NCBI GenBank assembly: GCA_012103325.1
Contig: WLWY01000011.1
Span: 91,562 to 155,561, forward strand
Origin: Alphaproteobacteria bacterium
Lineage (GTDB): Bacteria > Pseudomonadota > Alphaproteobacteria > UBA8366 > GCA-2717185
Direction: 5' to 3'
DNA length: 64,000 nucleotides
The position numbers and the translations under genes are program-made. Position 1 is the stretch's first letter. Every line of letters begins with the position of its first letter. Under the pieces are notes generated by a model. That model had not been told where the DNA came from, made no database searches, and saw only the letters and a program-made list of their open reading frames with translations. Below, piece by piece: positions 35,780 to 44,255 of the stretch.

Positions 35780-36939
35780 GGCGAGGTATCCTCCAGCACC
35801 TTCGCCGCGCGTCCTTCTCGCAGCCCCGGACGCAAGGTACTGACGACGCGTGCGCCGTCCGGCAGGCCGCTAGTAATTTCAAGCCGGGAATCGAGCGTCC
35901 TGTGCCCAACCTTTACCTCACGGCGTTGCAGCGCGCCGTCCTCCACGGTCCAGACCGTGCCGTCGGTTCCGCTAAAATGCTCAACAGCCGTTTCCGGCAC
36001 CAGAAGCGCCTTGTCGAGTACGCCGGTCGTGATGAAGACTTCGGCCTGTTCGCCGAGATGGAAGCTTTCGGGGCAGCGGTCGCAGGCGATATAGACGCGG
36101 CGCTCTTCACTCACCCGGTCGCTTTCAATGCCGATGCGGGTCACATGGCCCTCGAACATCTGCCGAGGCAGGGAGCGCAGACGGACTTCCGCGAGCTGGC
36201 CAACCCGCAGATCGCCAGCGCGCGCTTCATCCACATAGGCCAACGCCCAAATCGTTTCCGGCGCCACCAGCGTGAACAGCGCCTCGCCGGGGCTCAGGAC
36301 CGAGCCCAGCTCCTTGTGACGCTGGACGACAATCGCGTCGTAGGGCGCTCTGAGCACGTGATGATCGAGAAGAACCTTCTCCAGCTCATACTGCGCTTTG
36401 GCATCTTCGAGAGAGGCTTTTGCAACCTCAACGTCGCTGATCGCCACGGCCAGCTCAGCGTCGGCGACCTCTTCTTCCATCTGCGCTTCCTCGCCAGCCT
36501 CTACCGAGACCGTCCGCCGGGCGACGAGCGTCTGTTTACGCTTGTTGGTCTGCTTCTTCTGAGCCAGAACCGCGCGCGCCTTACCGACGGCGGCCTCCGC
36601 CATCTTTACCGTCGCTTCTCCGTTGACCATTCCGGCCCCGGCCTTGGCGACGCGGGCTTCCTGTTCGGCGATGTGTAGGCGCGCCAGGACATCGCCTTCT
36701 TTCACCTGGTCGCCATGATCGGCATTCAACTCGACAAGCGCGGCACCGACCTCGAAGCCGATTTTCGAGAGGATGCGCGCCTCTACGGTGCCGAGGCCGA
36801 AGACCTGTATCGGCACATTCTCGGCGGGTCGTGCGACCTCCACCGGCAACGGGCGCATAAAGACGAACAGGAACACGGCGGCGCTGGCCGCGCCGATCCC
36901 CAGCAGGGGCAGAAGATACCGGAAAAGACGTTTTCTCAT
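35776..36939 (-). CDS. HlyD/MacA-type periplasmic adaptor protein
   Basis: 387 residues. One N-terminal membrane anchor (LFRYLLPLLGIGAASAAVFL), a lipoyl half (VELNADHGDQVKEGDVLARL), a long alpha-hairpin rich in Ala, Lys and Glu (about 90-190), the second lipoyl half (LRAPYDAIVVQRHKELGSVL) and the beta-barrel domain. Such adaptors link the inner-membrane permease to an outer-membrane channel, which is not encoded nearby. It overlaps the tetR stop and the permease start by 4 bp each. Confidence 0.93.
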   Translation of the reverse strand: MRKRLFRYLLPLLGIGAASAAVFLFVFMRPLPVEVARPAENVPIQVFGLGTVEARILSKIGFEVGAALVELNADHGDQVKEGDVLARLHIAEQEARVAKAGAGMVNGEATVKMAEAAVGKARAVLAQKKQTNKRKQTLVARRTVSVEAGEEAQMEEEVADAELAVAISDVEVAKASLEDAKAQYELEKVLLDHHVLRAPYDAIVVQRHKELGSVLSPGEALFTLVAPETIWALAYVDEARAGDLRVGQLAEVRLRSLPRQMFEGHVTRIGIESDRVSEERRVYIACDRCPESFHLGEQAEVFITTGVLDKALLVPETAVEHFSGTDGTVWTVEDGALQRREVKVGHRTLDSRLEITSGLPDGARVVSTLRPGLREGRAAKVLEDTSP

Positions 36940-37565
36940 GATGCGCCCCTTTCTCCATCGGCGCCCGCCCTTCCAAAAGCGAGGCCCTTCAGTTGCAGTT
37001 CAAGAAGGCGGTTTCCTTCTTTTGTCAGGTCGAAGTTCCGGCCACTGATGGACCATCTCACGGCAAGGCCCTGAACAAGGCCAATGATAAGGTAAGCGGC
37101 ATCGTCCGGGTCGAGATCGTCGCGCAGCTCACCCACAGCGCATGCTTGCGTTACCAGACCGGCGATCAGCCGGTGGAAGCGGCTCATGAGTCCGAAGAAG
37201 GCCGTGCGGAGGCCCTTGTTCTTGGTGTGCAGCTCTCGCGAAAAGAGGATGGCTGGAATCGCAGGCGTGGATTGAATCAATCGCAACTGAGCGCCAATGA
37301 GTGCACGAATCCTGTCCATCGCCAAGGCGTCGCTGTTGTGAGCCTTCTTCCACCGCGCTTCCATCATCGTCCCAACGCGCGCGGCGACTGCTTCCCACAG
37401 ATCCTGTTTCTTCGGGAAGTGCCGGAATATTCCCGGTTGGGTCAGGCCCACAGCGTCCGCGATCGTCTCGGTCGTCACCCGGTCAGGACCAAGCTTGTCG
37501 GCCAGGCGAAGGGTGGCGTCTATGATTTCGGCCTTGCGGGTTTCGGCTGATTTGCGGATACGCAT
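36936..37565 (-). CDS. TetR-family repressor
   Basis: 209 residues. Helix-turn-helix: RKAEIIDATLRLADKLGPDR, TTETIADAVGLTQPGIFRHF with the usual FPKKQDLWEAV. The C-terminal ligand domain ends at LAFGRAGADGERGAS. As the first gene of the exporter operon it is very likely autoregulatory. A palindrome sits 16 bp upstream of its start. Confidence 0.93.
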   Translation of the reverse strand: MRIRKSAETRKAEIIDATLRLADKLGPDRVTTETIADAVGLTQPGIFRHFPKKQDLWEAVAARVGTMMEARWKKAHNSDALAMDRIRALIGAQLRLIQSTPAIPAILFSRELHTKNKGLRTAFFGLMSRFHRLIAGLVTQACAVGELRDDLDPDDAAYLIIGLVQGLAVRWSISGRNFDLTKEGNRLLELQLKGLAFGRAGADGERGAS

Positions 37566-37580
37566 CGAACATGATCCTAA

Positions 37581-37598
37581 TTAGTGATTAATAACTAA
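37581..37598. promoter_or_regulatory. 18-bp palindrome, probable TetR operator
   Basis: TTAGTGATTAATAACTAA is symmetric except at one base pair (TTAGT-n-ATTAAT-n-ACTAA). Its placement 16 bp before the tetR start codon and its length fit a TetR dimer site controlling the exporter operon. Confidence 0.6.
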
Positions 37599-37788
37599 CT
37601 AGTATCACCTCCGGTGTTTGTCAATTCCTCGACTTCAATTTTGGCCTTGGCCGCGCCCTAATGCAGGAACTGGACGGTTTCAAAACAGAAAATGTTGTAT
37701 TTCTCCCCTATATGCAGGAAGCGCGGTAAGGCCCAGTCCTGTTAGCGTAGAACTTTGGACGTTCCCGTTTGAATTTGGGGAGAAAACG

Positions 37789-38445
37789 ATGAACAAGCAT
37801 TTGAAACATATCGCTATTAGTGGCGTTGTTGCTGGATTTTTAACAATCGCGTCCGGATCTTCCTATGCTCTTGTCATGGATTTTGGGACGCAGCCGACAA
37901 CCTCAACCCCGTCACTTCCGTTTTCTCAAAATGGTTTGACGATGACACCGCTTAACACGGGTAGCGTTGCTGGCAATCACTACGACCATTTCGCAGACTC
38001 TTTCGGCAGCCCAGCGGACAATGCCGCCGGCATCCATACAGGCAATAACGCTGAAGAGGTATCTTTCGTATTTTCGGGCGGCGCATTCGATCTGCTGAGC
38101 GTTTTCTCGGAAGGGTTCTTGTTGGATCCGGACAACGCCGGGCTTGGTCTGACCGTGACCTTCGCCGCGTCTTCAGGCGCAACGCACACGGTAAGCGATC
38201 CCTTCGTTGGCCTTATCGATTTCAGCGTATTGACGGGATGGACAAATATAACGTCATTTAAAATTAGTGCGCCGCTGGGTGTCGGCGCCTGTGAAATCCA
38301 AGGGAATGATTGCAGTACCTTCGGCTTTGATGACGTCACGTTTCAGGCACATGTCTCTAACCGGATTCCCGAGCCTGGCACGTTGGCTCTCTTCGGCCTT
38401 GGCCTCGCAGGCCTCGGTTTTGCACGGCGTAAAAAGGCCGCCTAA
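37789..38445 (+). CDS. PEP-CTERM sorting-domain protein
   Basis: 218 residues from ATG at 37789, with GGGGAG 6-7 bp upstream. A Sec signal peptide opens it (MNKHLKHIAISGVVAGFLTI, cleavage near SSYA). The C-terminus is a textbook PEP-CTERM signal: IPEPGTLALFGLGLAGLGFA followed by RRKKAA. Such proteins are exported and processed by an exosortase, which is not in this window. The middle is Ser/Thr/Gly-rich with three cysteines late in the chain (VGACEIQGNDC). The role is unknown, probably extracellular matrix. Confidence 0.93.
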   Translation: MNKHLKHIAISGVVAGFLTIASGSSYALVMDFGTQPTTSTPSLPFSQNGLTMTPLNTGSVAGNHYDHFADSFGSPADNAAGIHTGNNAEEVSFVFSGGAFDLLSVFSEGFLLDPDNAGLGLTVTFAASSGATHTVSDPFVGLIDFSVLTGWTNITSFKISAPLGVGACEIQGNDCSTFGFDDVTFQAHVSNRIPEPGTLALFGLGLAGLGFARRKKAA

Positions 38446-38590
38446 CACCAGCTCACACTTTGGCGGCGTTACGGAAGCGGCGGTCTCAATAGTCGGCACA
38501 ACTCGGCGTGTAATGCAGCGCGACGCGGATGTCGCTTCAAAAAAAGTTCATAAGGTACGGTAGGGCTTGAACGCGGCGCTCACTTTCTAT

Positions 38591-38686
38591 TTAGCGATTG
38601 CCGCCATTGAAACCGTGTTTGTAAAAGGCTTCGTCCCAGGACCAAAAGTAATCTGCTCCGCAATTTTCACATTCTGATTTAGGCAT
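38591..38686 (-). CDS. 31-residue Cys-pair (zinc-ribbon-like) protein
   Basis: ATG at 38686 with GGAG 9-10 bp upstream; stop TAA at 38591. It opens MPKSECENCGADYFWSWDEA and ends FYKHGFNGGNR. The CxxC pair and the aromatic block look like half of a zinc knuckle, and closely similar short CENCGA-type proteins occur in other proteobacteria as far as I recall. Too short for most gene callers. Function unknown. Confidence 0.65.
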   Translation of the reverse strand: MPKSECENCGADYFWSWDEAFYKHGFNGGNR

Positions 38687-38742
38687 TTCTCAAATCTCCT
38701 TTGTTGTCGGTTTTCTCAATAGGCGGAGACAGATTTCGTATC

Positions 38743-38808
38743 ATTGCCACCGGTACCCGCCCGAAATCATTCAACGCGCGGTTTGGCTCTGTTGCCGCTT
38801 CGCATCTC
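38743..38808 (+). pseudogene. N-terminal scrap of an IS6-family transposase
   Basis: The plus strand reads HCHRYPPEIIQRAVWL then CCRFAS, matching the HRFPPEIIQHAVWLYARF start of the intact transposase at 16195. Nothing else of the element is recognisable. It marks an old IS6 insertion at the left border of the XRE cluster. Confidence 0.65.
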
Positions 38809-38846
38809 GGACGTGCGTGGGTTGCGTCCCGCTCCTGGCCAACCGG

Positions 38847-39179
38847 TCACAGCAGGGACGCTACTTCGTTCCAGTACGCCGCGTCGGCCTCCGTGTCCGC
38901 CGCCTCGGCGCGGGCTAGGCAGGTTTCGCGTGCATGGTCGCCGTGGGTCTTGCGAGTCAGCCTTGCGGCTTGCCCTGGCGTGGACATCGCCCGCCACGCG
39001 GACTCGCGGCCTTCCAGCACGGCCAGCACCCAGCCGCGCCATCGTAGACAGTCCACGCACGAGAACGTGGCGGCGTCTTGGGAGGTGGTGCCTGCATCTA
39101 CCAACTCTCTGGCCTTGGCCAGGGCGGTACGGGCGGCCTGTTTCTCGGCTTCCGTCTTGGGAACCGGGTGATCAGGCAT
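38847..39179 (-). CDS. Small hypothetical protein
   Basis: 110 residues from ATG at 39179 (MPDHPVPKTEAEKQAARTAL). Mostly helical and charged. It contains an isolated cysteine pair in DAATFSCVDCLRWRGWVLAV, possibly a metal site, and ends EADAAYWNEVASLL. The preceding gene's stop lies inside its first codons, so the two are coupled. GC content is high compared with the neighbouring PEP-CTERM gene. I do not recognise the family; the composition suggests plasmid or phage origin. Confidence 0.6.
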   Translation of the reverse strand: MPDHPVPKTEAEKQAARTALAKARELVDAGTTSQDAATFSCVDCLRWRGWVLAVLEGRESAWRAMSTPGQAARLTRKTHGDHARETCLARAEAADTEADAAYWNEVASLL

Positions 39180-39363
39180 CACAGGATTCCGGCTGCACGG
39201 CGGCCAGGGCCACCGCTTCCCAAAACTCGGCTTCGGAACCTTCACCCTTCGCCCACGCCATGAGCGACCTCTCGATAGCCACGAGCATGGCTTCGTTACC
39301 GTGGGACTGGCGGAGCGATTTGGCTTCTTCGGCGATGGTGTCGGTGATCATGACCCTCACCAT
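39172..39363 (-). CDS. Small hypothetical protein
   Basis: 63 residues from ATG at 39363. Alternatives are TTG at 39372 or ATG at 39351. It reads MITDTIAEEAKSLRQSHGNE after the first few residues and ends VALAAVQPESCDA. It is predicted helical and overlaps the next gene by 8 bp. It is divergent from the XRE gene at 39447, with only about 80 bp between, so the XRE protein probably controls it. Confidence 0.6.
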   Translation of the reverse strand: MVRVMITDTIAEEAKSLRQSHGNEAMLVAIERSLMAWAKGEGSEAEFWEAVALAAVQPESCDA

Positions 39364-39409
39364 AGCGTGCAAGTCTTAACTCTTCGTTAATAAAATGAGA
39401 GTCATACGC

Positions 39410-39428
39410 TGTAGACGTAAAATCTACA
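39410..39428. promoter_or_regulatory. Inverted repeat TGTAGA-n7-TCTACA, probable XRE operator
   Basis: Two exact 6-bp half-sites separated by seven bases, 18 bp before the XRE start and within the divergent promoter region. The same TCTACA half-site recurs at 39999-40004 ahead of the second XRE gene. Confidence 0.55.
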
Positions 39429-39446
39429 AGCGGCCACAGGTCGGGT

Positions 39447-39665
39447 ATGGATTATCGACAGGTGGTCGCTCACAACGTGCGCGCGTTCAGGCAGGAGCGC
39501 GTCTGGTCGCAGGAAGAGCTGGCGCACAGGGCGGGCGTGCACCGCACCTACATTTCGCAGGTCGAGCGCGCCGTCACGAACCCCACGGTCACGGTGATCG
39601 CCAAGATCGCACATGCGCTGGGTGTCGAGCCCGCCGCTCTGCTGGAATTGCCCAAGGGGCACTAG
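39447..39665 (+). CDS. XRE-family DNA-binding protein
   Basis: 72 residues made up almost entirely of one helix-turn-helix: NVRAFRQERVWSQEELAHRA, GVHRTYISQVERAVTNPTVT. It resembles C-proteins that control restriction-modification genes and small plasmid or phage repressors. Start ATG at 39447 follows the inverted repeat by 18 bp. It converges on a second, related XRE gene 85 bp away. Confidence 0.92.
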   Translation: MDYRQVVAHNVRAFRQERVWSQEELAHRAGVHRTYISQVERAVTNPTVTVIAKIAHALGVEPAALLELPKGH

Positions 39666-39750
39666 CCGCGTTCCGGATAAAGATTGTCGGAATCTGCGCA
39701 ACGACGCATCAGCGCCAGGTCGAACTATTCAGAAAACGACATATCATGGA

Positions 39751-39966
39751 TCAGCGCCTGCGGTGCGCCACCAGCTCTGCTGGCGCCACGCCGAGTGTCG
39801 TCGCCAGCTTTTCGAGGATCAGCAGCGTCGGGTTCCGGACACCGCGCTCGATGCCGCTCACATAGGTGCGATGCAGGCCTGATTCGAAAGCCATATCCTC
39901 CTGCGACCACCCCTTCTCCAGCCTGAGGCGTCTAAGGTTGATCCCCACCTGCTTGCGGATGTCCAT
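39751..39966 (-). CDS. XRE-family DNA-binding protein
   Basis: 71 residues, paralogous to the XRE protein at 39447: NLRRLRLEKGWSQEDMAFES, GLHRTYVSGIERGVRNPTLL. The start ATG at 39966 has AGGAGG-like sequence (CTCCTGCG on the plus strand) nearby. It is divergent from the PD-(D/E)XK-like gene at 40060 and has a short palindrome between them. Confidence 0.92.
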   Translation of the reverse strand: MDIRKQVGINLRRLRLEKGWSQEDMAFESGLHRTYVSGIERGVRNPTLLILEKLATTLGVAPAELVAHRRR

Positions 39967-39997
39967 GCATCGCAGGAGGCCGGATTGCAGATTTTTG

Positions 39998-40007
39998 GTC
40001 TACAGAC
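39998..40007. promoter_or_regulatory. Short palindrome GTCTACAGAC upstream of the second XRE gene
   Basis: A 10-bp sequence with GTCT/AGAC arms containing the TCTACA half-site also present twice in the other XRE promoter. It lies 31 bp from the XRE start and 53 bp from the PD-(D/E)XK-like gene start. Confidence 0.4.
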
Positions 40008-40059
40008 TATGAGTCACAATTCAGTTGACTTCCGCCCCCGCGCAAGCGTTGCTGTGACT

Positions 40060-40572
40060 ATGAACAGTCCCTTCAAAACGGCCCCCAGGATGACGGCGTT
40101 GACCACGAGCCAGATCGGCAAGGTCGGCGAGACCCTTGTCGCTTCCCAGCTCATGCTAGCCTCGGGCGGGCGGCTGTCGCCCTTCCTGCCGCTCGCGGAC
40201 GATGACGGGGTCGACCTCGTTCTGCTCGACAAGGTGACGGCCGCGGCTTTGACAATCCAGATCAAAAGCCGGACCGATGTCGACAACAAGAAAGCCCAAA
40301 CCGTGGAGTTCAATGTACGGCGCGCCACGTTCACGATCCAGGCCGACGCCTATATGCTCGGGATCCTCCTCGACGCGGCGGGTCAAGGGATCCGGTCTGC
40401 TTGGCTCGTACCCAACGCAGAACTCGAAGACGTCTCGAACCGCAGGCCCGACAAGCTGGTGCTGACGCCCAGCGCAAAGTCGACCTCGAACGACCGTTAC
40501 ACACCCTACCGCTGCCGCACCCTCGTGGAAGTCTGCGAACGGCTTCTGGCGGCGATAGACAGCCGGGCCTAA
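40060..40572 (+). CDS. PD-(D/E)XK-like protein (DUF4365-type)
   Basis: 170 residues if translation begins at ATG 40060; 40009 and 40090 are alternatives and no start has a convincing Shine-Dalgarno. The nuclease-fold pattern is visible: SQIGKVGETLVASQLMLASG (helix with conserved Glu), DDDGVDLVLLDK (Asp) and ALTIQIKSRTDV (QxK). This is the arrangement of DUF4365-like and restriction-type domains, although its Q-x-K replaces the common E-x-K. It might cut or bind DNA. Divergence from an XRE repressor and proximity to a methylase element suggest a defence or mobile-element role. Confidence 0.6.
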   Translation: MNSPFKTAPRMTALTTSQIGKVGETLVASQLMLASGGRLSPFLPLADDDGVDLVLLDKVTAAALTIQIKSRTDVDNKKAQTVEFNVRRATFTIQADAYMLGILLDAAGQGIRSAWLVPNAELEDVSNRRPDKLVLTPSAKSTSNDRYTPYRCRTLVEVCERLLAAIDSRA

Positions 40573-40727
40573 TTTGTGGAAAAGGTGTAAAATCAGCGTA
40601 GCGTCCGTTGTATGAATGCGAAACCTGCTGCAATTCAGAAGCGATCGATCTAGGTCGAGGGCGTTTGCAGGAGAGGCGTTTACTAGCGGCGACCGACTTC
40701 GAACCCTGTTATGATGCGGGCAAATTT

Positions 40728-41480
40728 ATGGACATCGCCATGCCTCGTAAAATCGATCCCCGCTGGGGCGAGATCGTGCCGCAAGAGCCGCCTATATTTA
40801 TGATCGAAGACTCCGAAGCGAAAGCGCTTGCGGCGTTTCTGGACGTTTCCCGTGAAGAGGATATCGCCTCGCTCAAGGCCGCCGTGGAGGGTATTGGCCA
40901 GATATATTTCGCGCGCCGGGCACAGGACGAAGAAGGACCAACGCGCGCCGAACGCAATGAAGCGCTGAGGCGGCTAGCGAAAGCAGAGGATTTTGTCCAG
41001 GCACTTGATGCACTCAATCACCGAGCCGAAAGCGCGCTGATGGACGCGTTACAATTGTATTCGGACCGCTCCTGGATGAAAGGTTTGGGTGTGGAAAGTG
41101 CATTCCACCTCATTGAAGAGGTAAAGCGCGCCAGTGGCGATGTGGATATTGATATCGCCACTGGCTATATGCGCGCGGCCGTCGAGGAATATCTGCCTCA
41201 TCTGCAAAGGCAGCGCGGCCCGGACTATGCAATCAATCTTTCGCTTGCCGTCGATGATGTGCTGGATCTCTATCACAAGATAACCGGTAAGGCTCCAACC
41301 CACTCGGTGGTTTCCCGTGCCGACAATACCGAAGCGCTCAACTCGAAAGCGGGACGGTTCGTGACGATGGTCTTCGGTCCGATCAACCGAACCCTGAAGA
41401 AAAACAATCAGCCAGAGATCTTACCGACACGGATCTTTACCGAAGTCCGCCGGGCGGTCGAGCGCTTTAAGAGCAGCTGA
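40728..41480 (+). CDS. Hypothetical protein
   Basis: 250 residues from ATG at 40728 (or 246 from ATG 40740, MPRKIDPRWGEIVPQEPPIF). Mostly helical and charged, with no signal peptide or membrane segment. The middle reads AVEEYLPHLQRQRGPDYAIN and DDVLDLYHKITGKAPTHSVV. I do not recognise the family. It precedes the methylase element on the same strand with a 157-bp gap. Confidence 0.7.
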   Translation: MDIAMPRKIDPRWGEIVPQEPPIFMIEDSEAKALAAFLDVSREEDIASLKAAVEGIGQIYFARRAQDEEGPTRAERNEALRRLAKAEDFVQALDALNHRAESALMDALQLYSDRSWMKGLGVESAFHLIEEVKRASGDVDIDIATGYMRAAVEEYLPHLQRQRGPDYAINLSLAVDDVLDLYHKITGKAPTHSVVSRADNTEALNSKAGRFVTMVFGPINRTLKKNNQPEILPTRIFTEVRRAVERFKSS

Positions 41481-41637
41481 GCCGTTCTCGCTCGCCCCCG
41501 GTACAAACTTTCCCATACTCCCACACGAGTTGTCCGGCAATCCTACGATCGTCGGCCTCCGCCGATTGACGAGCGCTAAACCTGCCGATTCCAACGACTG
41601 GAAGAGACGCGTAGCGAAACTGCCGAGGACAACATTC

Positions 41638-42945
41638 ATGAGCGATCTATTGCAAAGATTGGAAATAGCCGAGCACCGTATCGATGAACTGAAGCCATAC
41701 CCGCGCAACGCACGGACACATTCGAAGAAGCAGATCAGGCAAATCGCGGCCAGCATTAAGGAATTCGGCTTCACCAACCCGATCCTGATCGACGGCGTGG
41801 GCCGCATCATCGCCGGGCACGGCCGGGTCGAGGCCGCCAAGCTCCTTGGGCGAACGTCTGTTCCGACGATCCGGCTGGAGCACTTAAGCCCGGAGCAGGT
41901 GCGCGCCTACATCATCGCCGACAACCGGCTTGCGGAGCTGGCCGGTTGGGACGATGCCATACTGGCGACCGAACTGCAGGTGCTGAGCACGCTGGATCTG
42001 GGTTTCGATCTGGACCTCACCGGCTTCGAGACCGCCGAGATCGATCTGTTGATCGGTAGTCTCGAGGAGGATGATACGCCAGATGAACCGGAACCGGCGT
42101 TCGAAGGTCCGGACCGAAGCAGGCCGGCAGTAAGCGTGCTTGGCGATCTGTGGCGGCTGGGCGACCACTTACTGCTCTGCGGCGACGCCTTGAAGCGGGA
42201 GAGCTATGCAGCGCTGATGGGAGATGAAAAAGCCCAGATGGTCTTCACGGATCCGCCATATAACGTGCCGATCGCGGGCCATGTGAGCGGGCTCGGCAAG
42301 ATCAAGCACGATGATTTCGCCATGGCGTGCGGCGAGATGAGCGAAAGCGAATTCACCGGCTTCCTGCGCACCGCCTTTAGGCATATGGCCGACTTCAGCC
42401 TGGATGGCTCGCTGCATTACCTCTGCATGGATTGGCGCCATGCCTTTGAAATCCTGGGTGCTGGCCGGGCGATCTATCGGGAATTCAAGAACCTGTGCGT
42501 CTGGAACAAGAACAATGGCGGCATGGGCTCGTTCTATCGCTCCAAGCACGAGCTGGTGTTCGTGTTCAAGAACGGAACGGCAACGCATATCAACAATGTC
42601 GAGCTCGGCCGCTATGGGCGTTCGCGCACCAATGTCTGGGATTATCCCGGCGCCAGCAGTCTGGCGGGCGGACGCGGGCGGGATTTGGCGCTGCATCCCA
42701 CGGTAAAGCCGGTCGCGCTGGTCGCCGATGCGATACACGATGCGTCGAAGCGCGGCGGCATCATATTGGATCCGTTCGCCGGCAGCGGCAGCACGATACT
42801 CGCCGCGGAGAAGACCGGGCGGCATGCCCGCGCCATCGAGTTGGATCCCCATTACGTGGATACGATCATCCGGCGCTTTCAAAAGGAAACCGGTATTGAC
42901 GCCGTGGTCGCCGATAGTGGCTTGCCGTTCAACGCGCTGGCGTGA
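41638..42945 (+). CDS. ParB-domain fused to a DNA N6/N4-methyltransferase
   Basis: 435 residues from ATG at 41638, with GAGG upstream. Residues 1-110 form a ParB/sulfiredoxin-type domain (RIDELKPYPRNARTHSKKQI, IIAGHGRVEAAKLLGRTSVP). Residues 170-430 form a beta-class methylase: catalytic motif IV VFTDPPYNVPI, then the AdoMet site near the C-terminus DPFAGSGSTILAAEKTGRHA. Such fusions are common in phages, prophages and integrative elements and often act as orphan methylases that protect the element. No cognate restriction enzyme is evident next to it. Confidence 0.93.
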   Translation: MSDLLQRLEIAEHRIDELKPYPRNARTHSKKQIRQIAASIKEFGFTNPILIDGVGRIIAGHGRVEAAKLLGRTSVPTIRLEHLSPEQVRAYIIADNRLAELAGWDDAILATELQVLSTLDLGFDLDLTGFETAEIDLLIGSLEEDDTPDEPEPAFEGPDRSRPAVSVLGDLWRLGDHLLLCGDALKRESYAALMGDEKAQMVFTDPPYNVPIAGHVSGLGKIKHDDFAMACGEMSESEFTGFLRTAFRHMADFSLDGSLHYLCMDWRHAFEILGAGRAIYREFKNLCVWNKNNGGMGSFYRSKHELVFVFKNGTATHINNVELGRYGRSRTNVWDYPGASSLAGGRGRDLALHPTVKPVALVADAIHDASKRGGIILDPFAGSGSTILAAEKTGRHARAIELDPHYVDTIIRRFQKETGIDAVVADSGLPFNALA

Positions 42946-43040
42946 CGGTGGCGTGAATCCCGGAGCCGGAGAGTCGGGAAAGCAAGTCAGTGATCAGAAT
43001 GAGCGATGCGGATTGAAGATTAAGAAAGGAGGCATGGCAA

Positions 43041-43706
43041 ATGGCAGGTGATAAAAAGGGCGATCGCCATAAAGATACGGTCAGCGATGAAGAATGGGCC
43101 CGTGCAATGGGTGAGGCCGAAGGCTCCAGCAACTATACGGTCGGCTATGGCAGGCCACCCAAAGAACATCAGTTCAAGCCGGGCCAATCGGGCAATCCCA
43201 AGGGAGCGCCGAAGAAGAAGAAAATCAGATATTTTTCTTCCGATCAGTTCGATGAGGATTTAATCGCGAGCCTGGAGCAGGAAGTCCCGGTATTTCGCGG
43301 TGGCAAACAAACCAAGGTGCCGATAATCCTCGCAATCTACGACCAATTGGCTCTCAAAGCCGCCAAAGGCGACTTCCGATCGGCTAAGCTTGCTATCGAC
43401 CTTCTTAAGGTAGCTGTTGAAAAAAGAGAAAACAGTTTGGCTTCGCTGATCTCCGGAATTTTGGAGATTGATCGGGAATATATCGATGATGCCGCCGCCA
43501 ACCCCGGTCGAGCGGAAGAAATTTTGAGGCAGCACGCCGAATTCAGGGGATCGGCCGAAGTCATGGAAGCCTTTCGCAGAGTAAATAGGGTAATGCCAAA
43601 GCGGGATAGACTAACCCCTGCTGAAGCCCATTTGGAAAATACGACCGACCTGCCGTGGAATCCTAATGAAGTGACGTCCGGTAGGTCGGGGAAGAAGAAA
43701 AGCTAG
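43041..43706 (+). CDS. DUF5681 protein
   Basis: 221 residues with a perfect AAGGAGG 8-9 bp upstream. The DUF5681 core is clear: TVGYGRPPKEHQFKPGQSGN followed by PKGAPKKKKI. The rest is helical. DUF5681 proteins recur next to ParB-domain methylases in alphaproteobacterial mobile elements and prophages. Function is unknown; a packaging-related role has been suggested by context only. Confidence 0.88.
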   Translation: MAGDKKGDRHKDTVSDEEWARAMGEAEGSSNYTVGYGRPPKEHQFKPGQSGNPKGAPKKKKIRYFSSDQFDEDLIASLEQEVPVFRGGKQTKVPIILAIYDQLALKAAKGDFRSAKLAIDLLKVAVEKRENSLASLISGILEIDREYIDDAAANPGRAEEILRQHAEFRGSAEVMEAFRRVNRVMPKRDRLTPAEAHLENTTDLPWNPNEVTSGRSGKKKS

Positions 43707-43853
43707 GCAGTCTTTTTTTTGTGAGAACCGCGCTCGCCAAGCATGTCTACGACAGGAGCGCATGAATAACGCTACCCCAGTGAGCCAATCGATAAGTTTC
43801 TGGACTTTGCGGTCCGGGCAAGCGTGTGTGGCCTGTCTTTATGGAATTGGGCC

Positions 43854-44096
43854 ATGGATGCGGATCGGCGGGAACTCACGCAATTGCTTTTTGTCGAAGC
43901 AACGGCACGAATAGAGGCGGCGCTTGAATGCGCCATTGCAGGTCAGTCGGCCGAATTGGCCGCCGCTGACTATGTGAGCGTCGCGCGCCGGCTCCGGGCG
44001 GTAGCGCACAACCTTGCAGCCCTAGCCGACGCCGCACTGGTAATTGCTGGAAAGCCTGATGACGATCCACGGGGCGGGATCGAAGCATCTTCCTGA
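43854..44096 (+). CDS. Small hypothetical protein
   Basis: 80 residues from ATG at 43854 (MDADRRELTQLLFVEATARI). It is almost entirely alpha-helical and alanine-rich, ending GKPDDDPRGGIEASS. It is co-oriented with the other element genes. No recognised family; low complexity makes the call moderate. Confidence 0.55.
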   Translation: MDADRRELTQLLFVEATARIEAALECAIAGQSAELAAADYVSVARRLRAVAHNLAALADAALVIAGKPDDDPRGGIEASS

Positions 44097-44255
44097 AGGA
44101 CTGGACTTCCTTGGTATAGCAAGCATGAATGGGGGCAGGTAACGGCGCGCCGCCGGTTCAGGGTCGGCCCGCCACCCCGGTAAGACCCGCCATCCGGGCA
44201 ATGGGCAGTGGGAGCGCCGCGACGATCGCGGTGCATCACACACGGAGAAACCCCC

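Noticed and set aside
40600..40720. Possible copy of the tRNA-Ala tail (TTCGAACCCTG)
   Set aside because: Only about ten bases match; too short and common to call an attachment site.
43707..44255. Possible CRISPR-like or tandem repeats in the methylase element gaps
   Set aside because: GC-rich simple stretches only; no regularly spaced repeat was found there or elsewhere in the window.
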